From positions 1-7,124 of the forward strand of contig JARXAV010000326.1 in the NCBI GenBank assembly GCA_029865665.1: a DNA stretch of 7,124 nt. Direction: 5' to 3'. A program made the position numbers and the translations under genes. This DNA comes from Flectobacillus sp. (GTDB lineage: Bacteria; Bacteroidota; Bacteroidia; Cytophagales; Spirosomataceae). Below, piece by piece: positions 1 through 6,054 of the stretch. The notes under the pieces are model-generated. The model had not been told where the DNA came from. It saw only the letters and a program-made list of their open reading frames with translations, and searched no databases. Each line of letters begins with the position of its first letter. The stretch's first letter is position 1.

Positions 1-44
1 CGCCATGCCTTCATGGTTTGGCTTGCAGCCACCACGAATGCTTA
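1..44 (-). repeat. Interspersed 3'-module repeat, copy 1 (cut by window edge)
   Basis: This is the gene-proximal end of the repeat seen complete at 327-460 and 4308-4451. It shares the 17-base string gccaccacgaatgctta (28-44) exactly with copy 3 (4435-4451). It also keeps the small hairpin TGGCT-tgc-AGCCA (19-31), whose stem is identical in all three copies while the loop varies. On the minus strand it follows the decayed TIR gene at 84-261 by about 40 bases. The rest of the copy lies outside the window. Confidence 0.8.
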
Positions 45-83
45 GTAACAACTGGAAGTTAATTTATGACTCATTTGGAGCAA

Positions 84-261
84 CTATTGTTTTTTCATAC
101 TTTCTCTAGTTGTTTTCAAAATACTTATAATCCTCTCTGCGTTTTCCCAGGCACGTAACCAATTTTGCTCTCCTCCCGTATACAGTCAATCGTCGGGCAA
201 CACTACGGGCTACGATTTTATCAGCGTGAGAATAGCTTACAAATACTTTTAACGAATCCAT
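84..261 (-). pseudogene. Truncated, frameshifted TIR-domain gene remnant
   Basis: A minus-strand ATG at 261 opens a reading frame beginning MDSLKVFVSYSHADKIVARS and continuing to about residue 29 (VARRLTVYG). This is a clear TIR-domain start: beta-strand A (KVFVSYSHAD) followed by helix A. After about position 178 this frame gives an unconvincing tail (stop at 106-108). The next minus frame, from about 179, reads a more protein-like segment containing EQNWLRAWENAERIISILK and ends with a stop at 84-86. The gene therefore seems to have lost most of its TIR domain, including the expected catalytic glutamate region, by deletion and frameshift. The source of the C-terminal piece is not recognised. 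The remnant lies just upstream, in the minus sense, of repeat copy 1, as the two intact genes lie before theirs. Alternatively it is a real 51-residue peptide, which I think unlikely. Confidence 0.6.
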
Positions 262-326
262 TAATCTCTTAAGTTTAGTTTATTGGAAATTTTGAAACTA
301 AAAACTATTATCGGAATGTATGCGAA

Positions 327-460
327 TGAAAAAGCAGACAAAAGCTGCTTTTTCAAATATCTCCCAGTCGAACGACACCCCATAAAAGAAAACACTTGTG
401 CCAACCACCCAAAATTAGGTTCAAGACAATCTTCATCGCATGGCTTGTAGCCACCACGAA
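327..460 (-). repeat. Interspersed 3'-module repeat, copy 2
   Basis: This direct repeat matches copy 3 (4308-4451) along its length, with blocks in the same order: an A-flanked hairpin, then caaatatct, agtcgaa/gac, cataaaagaaa, a ccaac block, aaaa-ttgag/ggttcaa, the hairpin TGGCT-tgt-AGCCA (441-453), and gtagccaccacgaa. It carries no conserved reading frame: one minus frame is open through copy 2, but the equivalent frame in copy 3 meets a stop. Before the IS630 insertion, this copy lay about 35 bases after the stop codon of the TIR/beta-propeller gene on the minus strand. It may act as a 3' untranslated or terminator element, or as a recombination or cassette boundary. Confidence 0.8.
329..353 (-). 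terminator. Hairpin with flanking A/T tracts in repeat copy 2
   Basis: AAAAAGCAG (329-337) and CTGCTTTTT (345-353) form a 9-bp stem around a 7-base loop. Because the stem ends are A and T tracts it could terminate transcription in either direction. In the minus sense it lies at the far end of the repeat that followed the TIR/beta-propeller gene before the IS insertion. The equivalent hairpin in copy 3 has the same place but partly different stem sequence (AGCAGG/CCTGCT), which suggests that structure is retained. Confidence 0.55.
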
Positions 461-495
461 GGACATAAATCATTATACCTTTTTCAGCTATCATA

Positions 496-514
496 CACAA
501 GTAAGTAATCTGTC
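496..514 (+). repeat. Left terminal inverted repeat of the IS630 element
   Basis: CACAAGTAAGTAATCTGTC pairs with the reverse complement of the right end, CTAACATAAGTAATTAGAC, at 13 of 19 positions. The block TAAGTAAT is perfectly in register when both ends are aligned from the flanking TA. Confidence 0.65.
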
Positions 515-545
515 ATAATAAAAGTATATTTTTATATCTTCGTCT

Positions 546-1561
546 ATGCGTTACATCAAGCTCAATAAAGAAGAAATACAGCAACTCGTATCCATGGAGT
601 TAGCCACGATTAGTCAACCTTTGCGAAATAGGATAAAATGTCTTTTAATGTCGCACAAAGGAGCTAAGGTAAAAGAATTATATCTCTATTTTGACGTTGT
701 TCCCAAAACCATTTACGAATGGTTTGATTTATGGGACAAAGGTGGTTGTATTGGTATTTTACACAAACCTGGCACTGGTCGTAAAGCAAAGCTAAAAGAT
801 ATTCCATTAGAAGTGATTGAAGCAATTAGTCAAAAAATATCCTCGGAACTTGAATGGAGTAATCGCAGAACTCATTGAGAATTATTCTTTAACCATATCC
901 ATTAGAACTTTACATCGGTATATAAAAAAAGTTGAACTTCACATGGCGTAGGGTTCGCAAATCGCTTAAAGCCAAACGAAATCCAGTTGAGTTTGCTTGT
1001 AAAAAGGCTGAGGCGGTACGCCGCTCGATAGAACAATTAGAATCCCTTGCAAACCAAGATTATCTTGATGTATTCTATTACGATGAGAGTCATTTTTGCT
1101 TAACTCCTTGTGTTCCTTACGCTTGGCAAATTAAGGGTAAAACGATTGAAATACCCACTGCAAGAAGTAAAAATATTAATGTAGCAGGCTTTTTCTCCAA
1201 AAAGAATCAGCTCATCCATTACTATTCAGAAGCAAGTATTAATAGCGAAAAACTAACAGAAATATTCAATGATTTTGCCCTTAAAACCACCCAAAAGACA
1301 GTCGTCATAATGGATAATGCACCGATTCATAAAAGTAAAATGTTTATCTCAAATATAGAAAAATGGCGTGTAGAGAATGATTTATTTCTGCTCTTCTTGC
1401 CAACCTATTCCCCCGAACTTAATCTTATTGAGATTCTGTGGAGAAAGATTAAATACGAGTGGCTAGAATTTAACGCTTATTTGTCATTCGATAGACTCAA
1501 AAGAAATCTAAAAACAATACTTGATAACGTAGGCAATAAATTTAACATTCAATTTGTCTAA
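546..1561 (+). pseudogene. IS630-family DDE transposase, broken by two frameshifts
   Basis: Three frames together give one IS630 transposase of about 338 residues. The first (546 to about 837) holds the N-terminal helix-turn-helix, including KVKELYLYFDVVPKTIYEWF and a GKxGxGRK-like linker (KPGTGRK). The second (about 832-930) reads KYPRNLNGVIAELIEN and then TLHRYIKK, typical of the second HTH. The third (about 929-1561) carries the DDE catalytic domain: YYDESHF, VVIMDNAPIHK and SPELNLIEILWRKIK, giving D51, D128 and E167 counted from the TTG at 932. The first frame alone stops at 878. Both breaks fall at A runs (832-837 and 924-930). Deleting one A from each run restores continuous homology (SQKYPRNLNG and YIKKLNFTWRR). 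All catalytic residues survive. This is either recent decay or homopolymer sequencing error. Programmed frameshifting is unlikely because two shifts would be needed. Confidence 0.85.
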
Positions 1562-1574
1562 TTACTTATGTTAG
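1556..1574 (+). repeat. Right terminal inverted repeat of the IS630 element
   Basis: GTCTAATTACTTATGTTAG is the partner of 496-514. It overlaps the last codons and stop of the transposase frame (1559-1561) and is followed by TA at 1575-1576. The neighbouring minus-strand gene has its stop codon at 1577-1579. Confidence 0.65.
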
Positions 1575-1576
1575 TA

Positions 1577-3631
1577 TTATAAGGAAGATTTAATTATATA
1601 TTTTGGTGTTATATATGTATTTAAGCCGTCCAAAAAATACGTTTTGGTTGTTTGGTCATAACTTATGGTATTTATAAGATCTCTTAAAGTAGAATTATCT
1701 TTTATATCTAAATTCCAGAATTTTATATTTTCATGAAAACCAACTGTCAATGCTTTTTTGTTATCATTAGAAATAAATACCTGTACAATTGGTTTCGTAT
1801 GTCCCTTTAATATATGTTTAATATTTCCTCTATCCCAAATAATGGCTAATTTGTCTTCGCTACCAGTCATTACCAATATATTGTCATTTGAAAAAGTGCT
1901 GCTTAGAATATTAGAACTGTGTCCTCCAATTAATGAATATTGAGGAAATAAGTGCCTAGTGTCAGCAACTATGGGGTTTGTACTGTTAAATTGAGAAATG
2001 ATAAACCGATTGTCATTCCTCGAAAGTGAAAGGTGTTCAACCCCTCTGTTTGTAAGTGTGCGAGGCCCTGTGATACTTTCCAAATTAATAATTTCGGGTT
2101 TCTTTGGATTGTGTTTAAAGGAAATAATGAACTCACCTTTCTTAGAAGAAATATATAGGCATCCTTCACCAAATCTGTTGAGGTTTATGTTATCAGATAC
2201 CACCACTTCATAAATATTATCCTGTGAGTCGTCAGAAAAATATATTTTTCCTGTTATATAATTTTGCAATTTAAGAGTATTAGCACTCCAAATTACAATT
2301 GTTGTATCATCTGGACAAAACAATACTTGTAGATGTGAGACAGGAATCGAACTTTTAATTTCCTTTTCTTTTACAAGCTTAGAACCGGTAATAGTATAAA
2401 TTATAATTCTGTTATTTAAAAATGTAGCCAGCTTTTTTCCATTATTAGAAATTTGTAACAATTCCTCTGAAGTATCTGTGATGAGATTATTTAAGATTGT
2501 CGTTTTTCCTGTAATTAAATTTATAGTTTTAAATGGAACAATAGAATCTTTGCTATTAACAATAATCAAATCGTTGCCGCTGCTTATTTTCCAATCACAC
2601 ATTTGTGGGTTGAACCCGTGTTCGATAGTATATGTTCTATGATTTTTTCTTATGTCCCAATCATAAATACTTACAGTTCCATGATAATCTATTACAGCAA
2701 TATTTTTCCCGTTAGGATAAAGTTTAGCTAATGAGCCTGCTACGCTTTTATAAAAAGGAGCAAAAATATAGGCTTTAAATAGAACTAAATATCCTTCTAC
2801 TGTTGGGTAAACAGATAGTGCCTGTTTCGCTAAATCAAATCCTTTGGTGGGATCGTTATTCAAAAGGCTGGAAGCTGAACTTACTATAGAATTTGCTTTT
2901 GCAATCTTATCAGAAAGAAACCTCAATGAATCGGCAATCTCCTTTTGGGATTTTGCTTGGTCTCTTACGCTCATCGCTTCAGACATTTGTTTTTGGGCGA
3001 TATTCTTTTGTCTTATTGCAGTATCTCTTTTTTGCTCTGCAACACTTCTTTCCTTAAGTGCAGTGTCAGCATCATTTCTTGCATTTATTGTATAAAATGT
3101 TGCTAAAGCTGTAATAGTAAGAATCCCCAAAATGACAGACAATGATATATTTCTAAGTCGCCTACTTCTCTTAGTAAACTGTAATGAATTTGCGATTCTG
3201 TCAAGCACATCCTGTTCTGGAGTACCTTTATCTAAGTTTTGCAACGAATCATCTATTAGTGCAAGACCCCAAATTTTTTCCTGCCATATTGCACTCACAT
3301 TGATAGCACCATTAATGGTAATCGGAATAAGAGGCTTATTTTTGTTGTTTTTCAAAAATAGTTCTATTTCTTGGTCGATTGCTTCAGAACTTTGAGCACA
3401 AATGCTGCCGATTAGTACAAACGATGTGGAGTTTTTAACGGCATCTATTATATTTGATGGTAGCTCTTTACCTGGTGTGATGCTTGAGAGTTGATCAATA
3501 TAACAGTCGAGGTCTTTTTTCATGAAATACTGAGCAATAGCATAAGCATAGTCAAGACTATCCTTTCGGGAATAGGAAATGAATATATCATATCCAAAAA
3601 TGCTTTTTTTGATGCTGTTTAACAAAGACAT
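1577..3631 (-). CDS. TIR domain - membrane helix - coiled coil - WD40-like beta-propeller protein
   Basis: This is an intact 684-residue protein. Residues 14-110 form a TIR domain: YDIFISYSRKD (beta A), YIDQLSSITPGKEL with D46 and PG (BB-loop region), FVLIGSICAQSSEAIDQEIELF with E88 in the place of the catalytic glutamate, and KPLIPI (beta E). The tryptophan often found near this glutamate is absent. Residues about 161-182 form a single hydrophobic membrane helix after a basic KRSRRLR stretch, which suggests a cytoplasmic TIR side. Residues about 184-250 are Ala/Gln/Lys/Glu-rich heptads predicted to be a coiled coil. From about 290 to the end the protein is beta-rich, with two recognisable WD40 blades (GHSSN..WD at 570-600, GHTKP..WN at 610-640) and more divergent ones before them. 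No NACHT or other NTPase lies between sensor and effector, unlike many STAND proteins. Bacterial TIR domains often hydrolyse NAD or make signalling nucleotides in anti-phage defence. The propeller would sense and the coiled coil oligomerise, which is inference. The ATG at 3631 begins just before the TIR domain. Confidence 0.85.
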   Translation of the reverse strand: MSLLNSIKKSIFGYDIFISYSRKDSLDYAYAIAQYFMKKDLDCYIDQLSSITPGKELPSNIIDAVKNSTSFVLIGSICAQSSEAIDQEIELFLKNNKNKPLIPITINGAINVSAIWQEKIWGLALIDDSLQNLDKGTPEQDVLDRIANSLQFTKRSRRLRNISLSVILGILTITALATFYTINARNDADTALKERSVAEQKRDTAIRQKNIAQKQMSEAMSVRDQAKSQKEIADSLRFLSDKIAKANSIVSSASSLLNNDPTKGFDLAKQALSVYPTVEGYLVLFKAYIFAPFYKSVAGSLAKLYPNGKNIAVIDYHGTVSIYDWDIRKNHRTYTIEHGFNPQMCDWKISSGNDLIIVNSKDSIVPFKTINLITGKTTILNNLITDTSEELLQISNNGKKLATFLNNRIIIYTITGSKLVKEKEIKSSIPVSHLQVLFCPDDTTIVIWSANTLKLQNYITGKIYFSDDSQDNIYEVVVSDNINLNRFGEGCLYISSKKGEFIISFKHNPKKPEIINLESITGPRTLTNRGVEHLSLSRNDNRFIISQFNSTNPIVADTRHLFPQYSLIGGHSSNILSSTFSNDNILVMTGSEDKLAIIWDRGNIKHILKGHTKPIVQVFISNDNKKALTVGFHENIKFWNLDIKDNSTLRDLINTISYDQTTKTYFLDGLNTYITPKYIIKSSL

Positions 3632-3666
3632 AGTGTTATCATCTAATTTGGTTTATCGTTTTTTTG

Positions 3667-3702
3667 CAAAATTGGCTTTAGTTGTGCTGCGATATTCAAC
3701 AA
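3667..3702 (-). promoter_or_regulatory. Candidate Bacteroidota-type promoter for the TIR/beta-propeller gene
   Basis: On the minus strand CAATTTTG (3667-3674) matches seven of eight positions of the TAnnTTTG -7 consensus. A TTG at 3697-3699 (another at 3700-3702) lies about 22 bases further upstream, as expected for the -33 element. Transcription would start roughly 25-30 bases before the ATG at 3631. In such AT-rich sequence a chance match is possible. Confidence 0.35.
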
Positions 3703-3725
3703 TATTTCAAATATTAACCTCCTAT

Positions 3726-3740
3726 AGTACTTTTTCGTAC
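3726..3740. promoter_or_regulatory. Possible operator: AGTACTTTTTCGTAC inverted repeat
   Basis: GTAC (3727-3730) and GTAC (3737-3740) flank TTTTTC, about 95 bases upstream of the TIR/beta-propeller start. Pieces of the same word lie upstream of the deoxyribosyltransferase-like gene: AGTACTTTTT (5279-5288) and CTTTTCGTAC (5328-5337). A shared regulator is possible; a compositional coincidence cannot be excluded. Confidence 0.3.
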
Positions 3741-4300
3741 GATACAATTGTTATAAGTTTTTCATGTTTAAGACATTGTTGTTCAAAATGATACAGTTAA
3801 TTATAATAGTATATTTCTAAGGGGTTTATTTTCTTACTTAGAATCATTTTCGTGAATAGGATCAGGATATTTGCGAAGATTAGGAACTCGTACTCCTCCA
3901 AGCCTAGGCTAACTGCTGATGAATGTAGAAATAAAAGTTGATGACTTATTTACCACTGAACAGTATTGAGTCCAGCCCAAACTGAAGCACAACATTACTC
4001 TAACTGCTGAAACACTGCCCAGCTTTTGCCAATAGCATTGTTGAACTAAACCTGTGGTAGCTTTATTTAGCCCTACGTTTTATCTGTATATAAATTACGA
4101 ACTTTTTTCGATGATGACAAAAAAGAATTTCGATGAATTGAGAGTGAATAAGATTATTCACCGAGTACCGGTAAAAGACACTGACTTTAAATCACATCTT
4201 TATCTTTTCGAACATAACATTTGTATTTTAGGTAAAAATAAAAGCACTTTTCAGAACAACGCTTGCCGTGTTACCTCCATTGCCATTCCTCTGAAGCCCT

Positions 4301-4330
4301 AAAAAACAAAAAAGCAGGCGAAAACCTGCT
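4301..4330 (-). terminator. Rho-independent terminator in repeat copy 3
   Basis: Read on the minus strand, AGCAGG-ttttcg-CCTGCT (4313-4330) forms a 6-bp GC-containing stem followed directly by TTTTTTGTTTTTT. This is a textbook intrinsic terminator shape. It lies about 140 bases after the stop of the minus-strand gene at 4468-5211, at the far end of the repeat, so that gene's transcript would carry the whole repeat as its 3' end. Confidence 0.65.
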
Positions 4331-4451
4331 CTTCCAAATATCTTCAAGTCGAATGACAACTCCATAAAAGAAATCACTGAGCCCAACCGCTACCAAAAGT
4401 TGAGTTCAACATCGCCTTTATGGTTTGGCTGGTAGCCACCACGAATGCTTA
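4308..4451 (-). repeat. Interspersed 3'-module repeat, copy 3
   Basis: This complete copy runs, in the minus sense, from 16 bases after the stop codon of the deoxyribosyltransferase-like gene to the terminator hairpin. It contains the conserved small hairpin TGGCT-ggt-AGCCA (4426-4438), the gccaccacgaatgctta end (4435-4451), a local palindrome-like gttgagttcaac (4399-4410), and the cataaaagaaa block. No reading frame is shared with copy 2: the minus frame that is open there meets a stop here. The repeat therefore behaves as RNA or DNA structure rather than as a gene. It is too distant and too complete to be a chance match with copy 2. Confidence 0.8.
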
Positions 4452-4467
4452 ATTATTAGCAGCTGCT

Positions 4468-5211
4468 TTATCGGATTTGTTGAAGCAAGAATGTTGCCTT
4501 TCTATTACCAGCGTTAAGTAATCTTACTTGCCACGGTATATTAGCAATTTTTTCAGGCGGGGAGTCTAAATCTATATACAAATATTGAGTTTCTAATTCC
4601 TCTTTATCACCCCAAGCAGAATATCTTAAGAAATGAATTTGAAGTTTGGAGGCATTATTCCCGATAGCTGGTGAGTTAAATGATAACTCATATAAGAACC
4701 GTTCATCGCCTGAAAATCTCTCAGGAAAAAAATGCTTCTCATCTTCACTCAAGGCAATAGTGTATTGCTGTCCAATATTGCCTTGCAAGCTACCAATTAA
4801 ATCTACTCTCAGTTTTCTAGCTCCTGCTATAGATTGCTCATACAAAATGCATCGATACTGTCTTAAATCAAAAGGAACAGAATCCATACTCTGCGTTAGT
4901 AGTACCAGCTTATTCATATCTTTAATGCAATGTGCCAAGCCAAGTTCATAAAAAACGTTGGGATTTTGGCCAGTTAAGTCTGCAATAATGTATTCAGCAC
5001 TTGCGATATTCTCAAGTATCGTTTCCAGTATATGAGGCCTTAAAATGTCGTCACCCCTACGACAAGTCAATCTAAGTTCTGAATTTTCTAAAGTTTCTTT
5101 AATTACTGTGTAAATCTCATTATATGCTGCAGCGAATGGCATTATAACAAAACATGTTCCCGAAATTACATTAGGGCAATTTTTAAAATAGTGTTTAGGA
5201 TAAATGTTCAT
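4468..5211 (-). CDS. Nucleoside 2-deoxyribosyltransferase-like / TIR-like domain protein with C-terminal beta-rich domain
   Basis: This is an intact 247-residue protein. Residues about 19-125 show the signature of the nucleoside 2-deoxyribosyltransferase-like superfamily, which is structurally related to TIR: CFVIMPF (20-26, first beta-strand), RRGDDILRP (51-59), IIADLTGQNPNVFYELGLAH (75-94) with D78 and E89, the latter in the place of the catalytic glutamate, then KLVLLTQ and VPFDLRQYRCILY. In this fold the enzyme attacks N-glycosidic bonds of nucleosides or nucleotides. Residues about 150-247 are beta-rich, with several aromatic residues and no family I recognise; this part could bind a ligand or partner. 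There is no signal peptide or membrane segment, so it is probably cytoplasmic. The gene is followed by repeat copy 3. Next to TIR genes, a nucleotide-depleting or signalling role in immunity is plausible but unproven. The start at 5211 is the only ATG ahead of the domain. Confidence 0.75.
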   Translation of the reverse strand: MNIYPKHYFKNCPNVISGTCFVIMPFAAAYNEIYTVIKETLENSELRLTCRRGDDILRPHILETILENIASAEYIIADLTGQNPNVFYELGLAHCIKDMNKLVLLTQSMDSVPFDLRQYRCILYEQSIAGARKLRVDLIGSLQGNIGQQYTIALSEDEKHFFPERFSGDERFLYELSFNSPAIGNNASKLQIHFLRYSAWGDKEELETQYLYIDLDSPPEKIANIPWQVRLLNAGNRKATFLLQQIR

Positions 5212-5214
5212 TTT

Positions 5215-5450
5215 TTTAGATTAAAGATTACATTTCAATAAAAGTAGTTGCTAACTCCTAAATATACGAAAGTTTTGCAGTACTTTTTGTATTGTTTAGG
5301 ACTTTGCTTAGTTATCGTTGTGTTTTCCTTTTCGTACAATATAGATCTGTATATCACTCATGATTTATCAAAAATAAAAAACAAACCAACGTTAGCAAAT
5401 TTTATAACCACCTAAAAATCAAAAACTTATTAAACGGTTAAATCCCCTCA
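5215..5450. other. Intergenic boundary between the TIR-like modules and the conjugation genes
   Basis: No gene or repeat copy is found in this 236-base AT-rich gap. A weak minus-strand -7 candidate, TATATTTA (5259-5266), lies about 50 bases before the ATG at 5211. The words AGTACTTTTT (5279-5288) and CTTTTCGTAC (5328-5337) resemble the inverted repeat upstream of the TIR/beta-propeller gene. ATCTGTATAT (5345-5354) also occurs at 4082-4091. No clear terminator is visible after the M23 peptidase gene. Confidence 0.45.
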
Positions 5451-6014
5451 CTAAATCACCCACAAAGGATTCAAATAGCCCTTAAACCTTAGCACCGAAT
5501 AATGTAAATGTACTCCAGTCGAGTTTCCTGTACTGCCACAAAAACCTATCGTTTGTCCCTGATAGACGGTGGCATTGAGTTGGGTAGCAAAGCCGTTTAG
5601 GTGTCCGTAAACCGTTTCAAAACCTAGTAAGTGTTTTATTTTGATGAAGTTACCTAGCCCTGTTTGGTAGCCTAGTTCAATGACCTGTCCGTCTGCGGTG
5701 GTGTAAACAGCTTGGTTATAACGTGCTGCTATGTCGATGCCGTTATGAAACTTCACTTTTCCCTCAATCGGATGCACTCGATTGCCGTAGCTGGAAGTTA
5801 ATCGAAGCTTGGAAAGCGGATGATAAATCGGAATTTTAAACTCCAATTGCTGCCGAATACCTTGCATCGTGCTGTCAGGGCTATGTTGCCTGAATAAATC
5901 CACCAATTCATAGGTACTCATCGACTCCAATACCTGCCCTATATCTTTCCCATTTTGTGAATAAATCTTCGTGTTTATCAGCACTAAAAGCAGGATTATT
6001 TTTATGTTTTGCAT
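5451..6014 (-). CDS. Secreted M23-family (lysostaphin-type) metallopeptidase
   Basis: From the ATG at 6014 this is 187 residues; an in-frame GTG at 6023 would add three. I prefer the ATG because it directly precedes a signal peptide (MQNIKIILLLVLINTKIYSQ). Counted from the GTG, residues about 65-190 form a complete M23 core: SSYGNRVHPIEG, the zinc ligands H93 and D97 in FHNGIDIAA, YGHL with H141, and the HLHY motif with H172 and H174. This enzyme class cleaves peptide crosslinks in peptidoglycan; here it would act in the periplasm. It is transcribed divergently from a membrane protein and a VirB5-like gene. A conjugation-associated hydrolase that opens the wall for the transfer apparatus is therefore likely, though a general cell-wall role is possible. 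All zinc ligands are present, so it should be active. Confidence 0.85.
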   Translation of the reverse strand: MQNIKIILLLVLINTKIYSQNGKDIGQVLESMSTYELVDLFRQHSPDSTMQGIRQQLEFKIPIYHPLSKLRLTSSYGNRVHPIEGKVKFHNGIDIAARYNQAVYTTADGQVIELGYQTGLGNFIKIKHLLGFETVYGHLNGFATQLNATVYQGQTIGFCGSTGNSTGVHLHYSVLRFKGYLNPLWVI

Positions 6015-6054
6015 ATATTGCACGTTTTATATTATTTATATATACTTTTATATT

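Larger units (their letters stand above)
496..1574 (+). mobile_element. IS630-family insertion sequence, 1079 bp
   Basis: The element is bounded by TA dinucleotides at 494-495 and 1575-1576, the target duplication expected for the IS630/Tc1-mariner group. Its imperfect terminal inverted repeats (496-514 and 1556-1574) match at 13 of 19 positions and share TAAGTAAT in register. It encodes one transposase split by two frameshifts, so it is probably not autonomously active. The right end abuts the stop codon of the minus-strand TIR/beta-propeller gene: the TA is the two bases after that stop. The coding sequence is intact, but the gene has been parted from its downstream repeat. The length fits IS630 elements, typically about 1.1 kb. 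The ends were inferred by eye from the inverted repeats and TA sites. Confidence 0.8.
3636..4307. other. Long non-coding leader between the TIR/beta-propeller gene and repeat copy 3
   Basis: About 670 bases separate the TIR/beta-propeller start codon from the next repeat, and I find no convincing gene. Visible items are: a candidate promoter at 3667-3702; an inverted repeat GTAC-TTTTTC-GTAC (3727-3740); a weak hairpin TTCTAAG/CTTAGAA (3815-3821 and 3837-3843, 15-base loop); a perfect 10-base palindrome AGCCTAGGCT (3901-3910); and CTACGTTTTATC near 4073-4085, which recurs as CTACGATTTTATC in the decayed TIR module near 210-222. A plus-strand open frame at 4054-4302 starts with GTG and has no recognisable domain. 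The segment near 3970-4050 gives me an impression of non-coding sequence recurring in Bacteroidota accessory regions, which I cannot confirm here. Confidence 0.5.

Noticed and set aside
329..460. CRISPR array
   Set aside because: The repeats are over 130 bases long, kilobases apart and separated by genes; there are no regular spacers.
261..500. Minus-strand open frame of 79 codons across repeat copy 2
   Set aside because: The corresponding frame in copy 3 has a stop, its first codons lie inside the IS end, and it covers a structured repeat. It is not a conserved gene.
924..931. Programmed -1 frameshift at the A AAA AAG slippery heptamer in the transposase
   Set aside because: The phase is wrong: a -1 shift from the incoming frame meets TGA at 933-935. 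A +1 shift is needed, and a second shift is required upstream.
4054..4302. Plus-strand open frame of 82 codons (63 from the ATG at 4111)
   Set aside because: It has a GTG start, no promoter-like box, no recognisable domain, and lies opposite the array's coding direction, directly beside the repeat hairpin. It is possible but unsupported.
4381..4405. Integron attC-like core sites (GCCCAAC and GTTGAGT fit RYYYAAC and GTTRRRY)
   Set aside because: The spacing is far too short for attC, and the matching positions in copy 2 (TGCCAAC near 399-405, then no GTTRRRY) are not conserved. No integron integrase is in view, so a classical attC is not supported.
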